In this document: in pieces, positions 4,377-5,287 of the stretch | Layout: every line of letters starts with the position of its first letter | Position numbering within the stretch: the stretch's first letter is position 1 | Assembly (NCBI GenBank): GCA_947457605.1 | Contig: CANGWP010000150.1 | Coordinates: 1 to 5,287 of the forward strand | From: Bdellovibrionales bacterium | Lineage (GTDB): Bacteria > Bdellovibrionota > UBA1018 > CAIMNF01 | Reading direction: 5' to 3' | Length of the DNA: 5,287 nucleotides | The notes under the pieces: model-generated | Databases searched by the model: none | Told to the model about the DNA's origin: nothing | What the model saw: the letters and a program-made list of their open reading frames with translations, nothing else | Made by a program: the position numbers and the translations under genes

Positions 4377-5287
4377 TCAAGAACATTCACCTCGTGAGGC
4401 TCTCGGGCACGCATCGGGAACGAGCAGAACAACATGGAAGACTGATCGCAAGCCTTCCCAAGGAGGAGCAAAAGCGACTTGCTTTCACTCCGCTATCCAA
4501 GAAAAACCAAACCCTGATCAAACGTGCCACCCATCGCATTCCGGGTGTCGGAAAACTCATGGGAGGTCTTTATGAGGCCTTTGTGCTCGAGCGTTTTTTG
4601 CGACTGCCAAAGGTGTATCGCGAGAGAATCGAGCCCTTTGCCCGTGCCTCGAAGATTCCACTCAAGAAAATCTGGCTCACCCTTTATCAGCCGGACCTTT
4701 TGATGGTCCTCGCAGCCTCTGCAACCCAAAAAACTCGGAACCGCTTTTTGCAGGGTCTTCCGGGCTGTTCCACCGTGAGAATTTTCTCGGACAAAAACAC
4801 CTACTTTTTGCGAAACCTGGATTACCCTGCCGCATCCTACTGGGACACCCATCAAGCGGTTTTCTTTCATGAGCCCACCGAAGCCGGCTCACAGAAATAC
4901 GCATCTGTTTCAAGCCTTGGAATGCAGATCTCAGGCCTCACCGGCTGGAATGAAAGCGGGATTGCGATCTCGCTTCACGCCCACTTCTCAAAAAACGTGA
5001 GTCTGAAGGGTGTGCCGATCTTTTTCCTGGGCGAGGAGATTTTGGAAAAGGCTCGCACGCTCGATCATGCAATCGAGCTCTGCCGCGCATTCAATCCGAT
5101 CGGCGCCTGGGCACTGAATCTCACGAGCTTCAAAGAGAACCGCTCGGTCACGGTCGAGCTCGTGCACGGCGAGATCCATGTGCGTAGCCCGGATCATGAC
5201 GGAGGCATCGCACACTCGAACTTCTTTCAGTCTCCGGAGTTCCAAAAGCACGAACTGCATTTTTCGGGCGCATTTTTTGAGGACAGC
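4361..5287 (+). CDS. C45-type Ntn-hydrolase (acyltransferase/peptidase, AAT-like), 3' end beyond window
   Basis: The first 309 residues resemble the C45 family (PF03417; acyl-CoA:6-aminopenicillanic acid acyltransferase-like), Ntn-hydrolases that self-cleave to expose an N-terminal cysteine nucleophile and then hydrolyse or transfer amide-linked acyl groups. Evidence is GTHRERAEQHGRL (16-28), the usual N-terminal G-x-H-x-E-R-x-x-x-G block; LPGCSTV (133-139), with Cys136 after Gly135 as the expected cleavage point; RNLDY (151-155) shortly after; GLTGWNESGIAISLHAH (192-208); and HSNFF (285-289). No signal peptide or membrane helix is seen at the N-terminus, so the product is probably cytoplasmic. 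Residues 31-110 are rich in Lys and Arg. The frame is open to the last base, so the C-terminus is missing because of the window edge. The start overlaps the antiporter stop by 16 nt and has its own AGGAG, so the two genes form an operon. The substrate is unknown; beta-lactam chemistry should not be assumed. Confidence 0.82.
   Translation, partial: METKLIKNIHLVRLSGTHRERAEQHGRLIASLPKEEQKRLAFTPLSKKNQTLIKRATHRIPGVGKLMGGLYEAFVLERFLRLPKVYRERIEPFARASKIPLKKIWLTLYQPDLLMVLAASATQKTRNRFLQGLPGCSTVRIFSDKNTYFLRNLDYPAASYWDTHQAVFFHEPTEAGSQKYASVSSLGMQISGLTGWNESGIAISLHAHFSKNVSLKGVPIFFLGEEILEKARTLDHAIELCRAFNPIGAWALNLTSFKENRSVTVELVHGEIHVRSPDHDGGIAHSNFFQSPEFQKHELHFSGAFFEDS

Overview
The window looks like part of a Gram-negative bacterial chromosome with compact, mostly overlapping genes and roughly 50% GC. 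It holds two divergent gene clusters separated by a 322-bp intergenic region. The mix of genes (KirBac-type channel, YciH-like SUI1 protein with a cysteine-rich head, exported HEXXH protein, C45 hydrolase) would fit Bdellovibrionota or a related proteobacterial lineage. That placement is inference from gene content only. No mobile element, tRNA, rRNA or CRISPR array is visible.

The minus-strand cluster runs from 2797 down past position 1. In order it encodes: a secreted protein with an HEARH zinc-metallopeptidase motif; an N-terminally membrane-anchored periplasmic protein of unknown function (GTG start, 4-nt overlap with the gene before it); a four-helix b561-type cytochrome b (GTG start, 8-nt overlap); a YciH/SUI1-family translation factor with four clustered cysteines; and the N-terminal 113 residues of an inward-rectifier (KirBac) potassium channel, cut by the window edge. 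Overlaps or gaps of at most 36 nt and same-strand packing suggest one operon. The first three products act at or beyond the inner membrane. The last two do not share an obvious pathway with them.

The intergenic region (2798-3119) carries a good sigma70-like promoter for the plus-strand cluster, placed so that the predicted transcription start is the A of the ATG. The first plus-strand gene is therefore probably leaderless. Two poly-C runs lie inside this promoter. On the other strand, the leader of the minus operon can form short alternative helices that involve its strong ribosome binding site.

The plus-strand cluster (3120 to the window end) encodes a polytopic putative Na+/H+ antiporter (PF07399-like). 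Overlapping it by 16 nt is the first 309 residues of an Ntn-hydrolase of the C45 acyltransferase/peptidase type, with its putative nucleophile Cys136. The pair is almost certainly co-transcribed and may be translationally coupled.

No defence or otherwise clearly new multi-gene system could be supported. The best leads are the leaderless promoter with C-tracts, the uncharacterised exported HEXXH/anchored protein/cytochrome b trio, and the switch-like operon leader.
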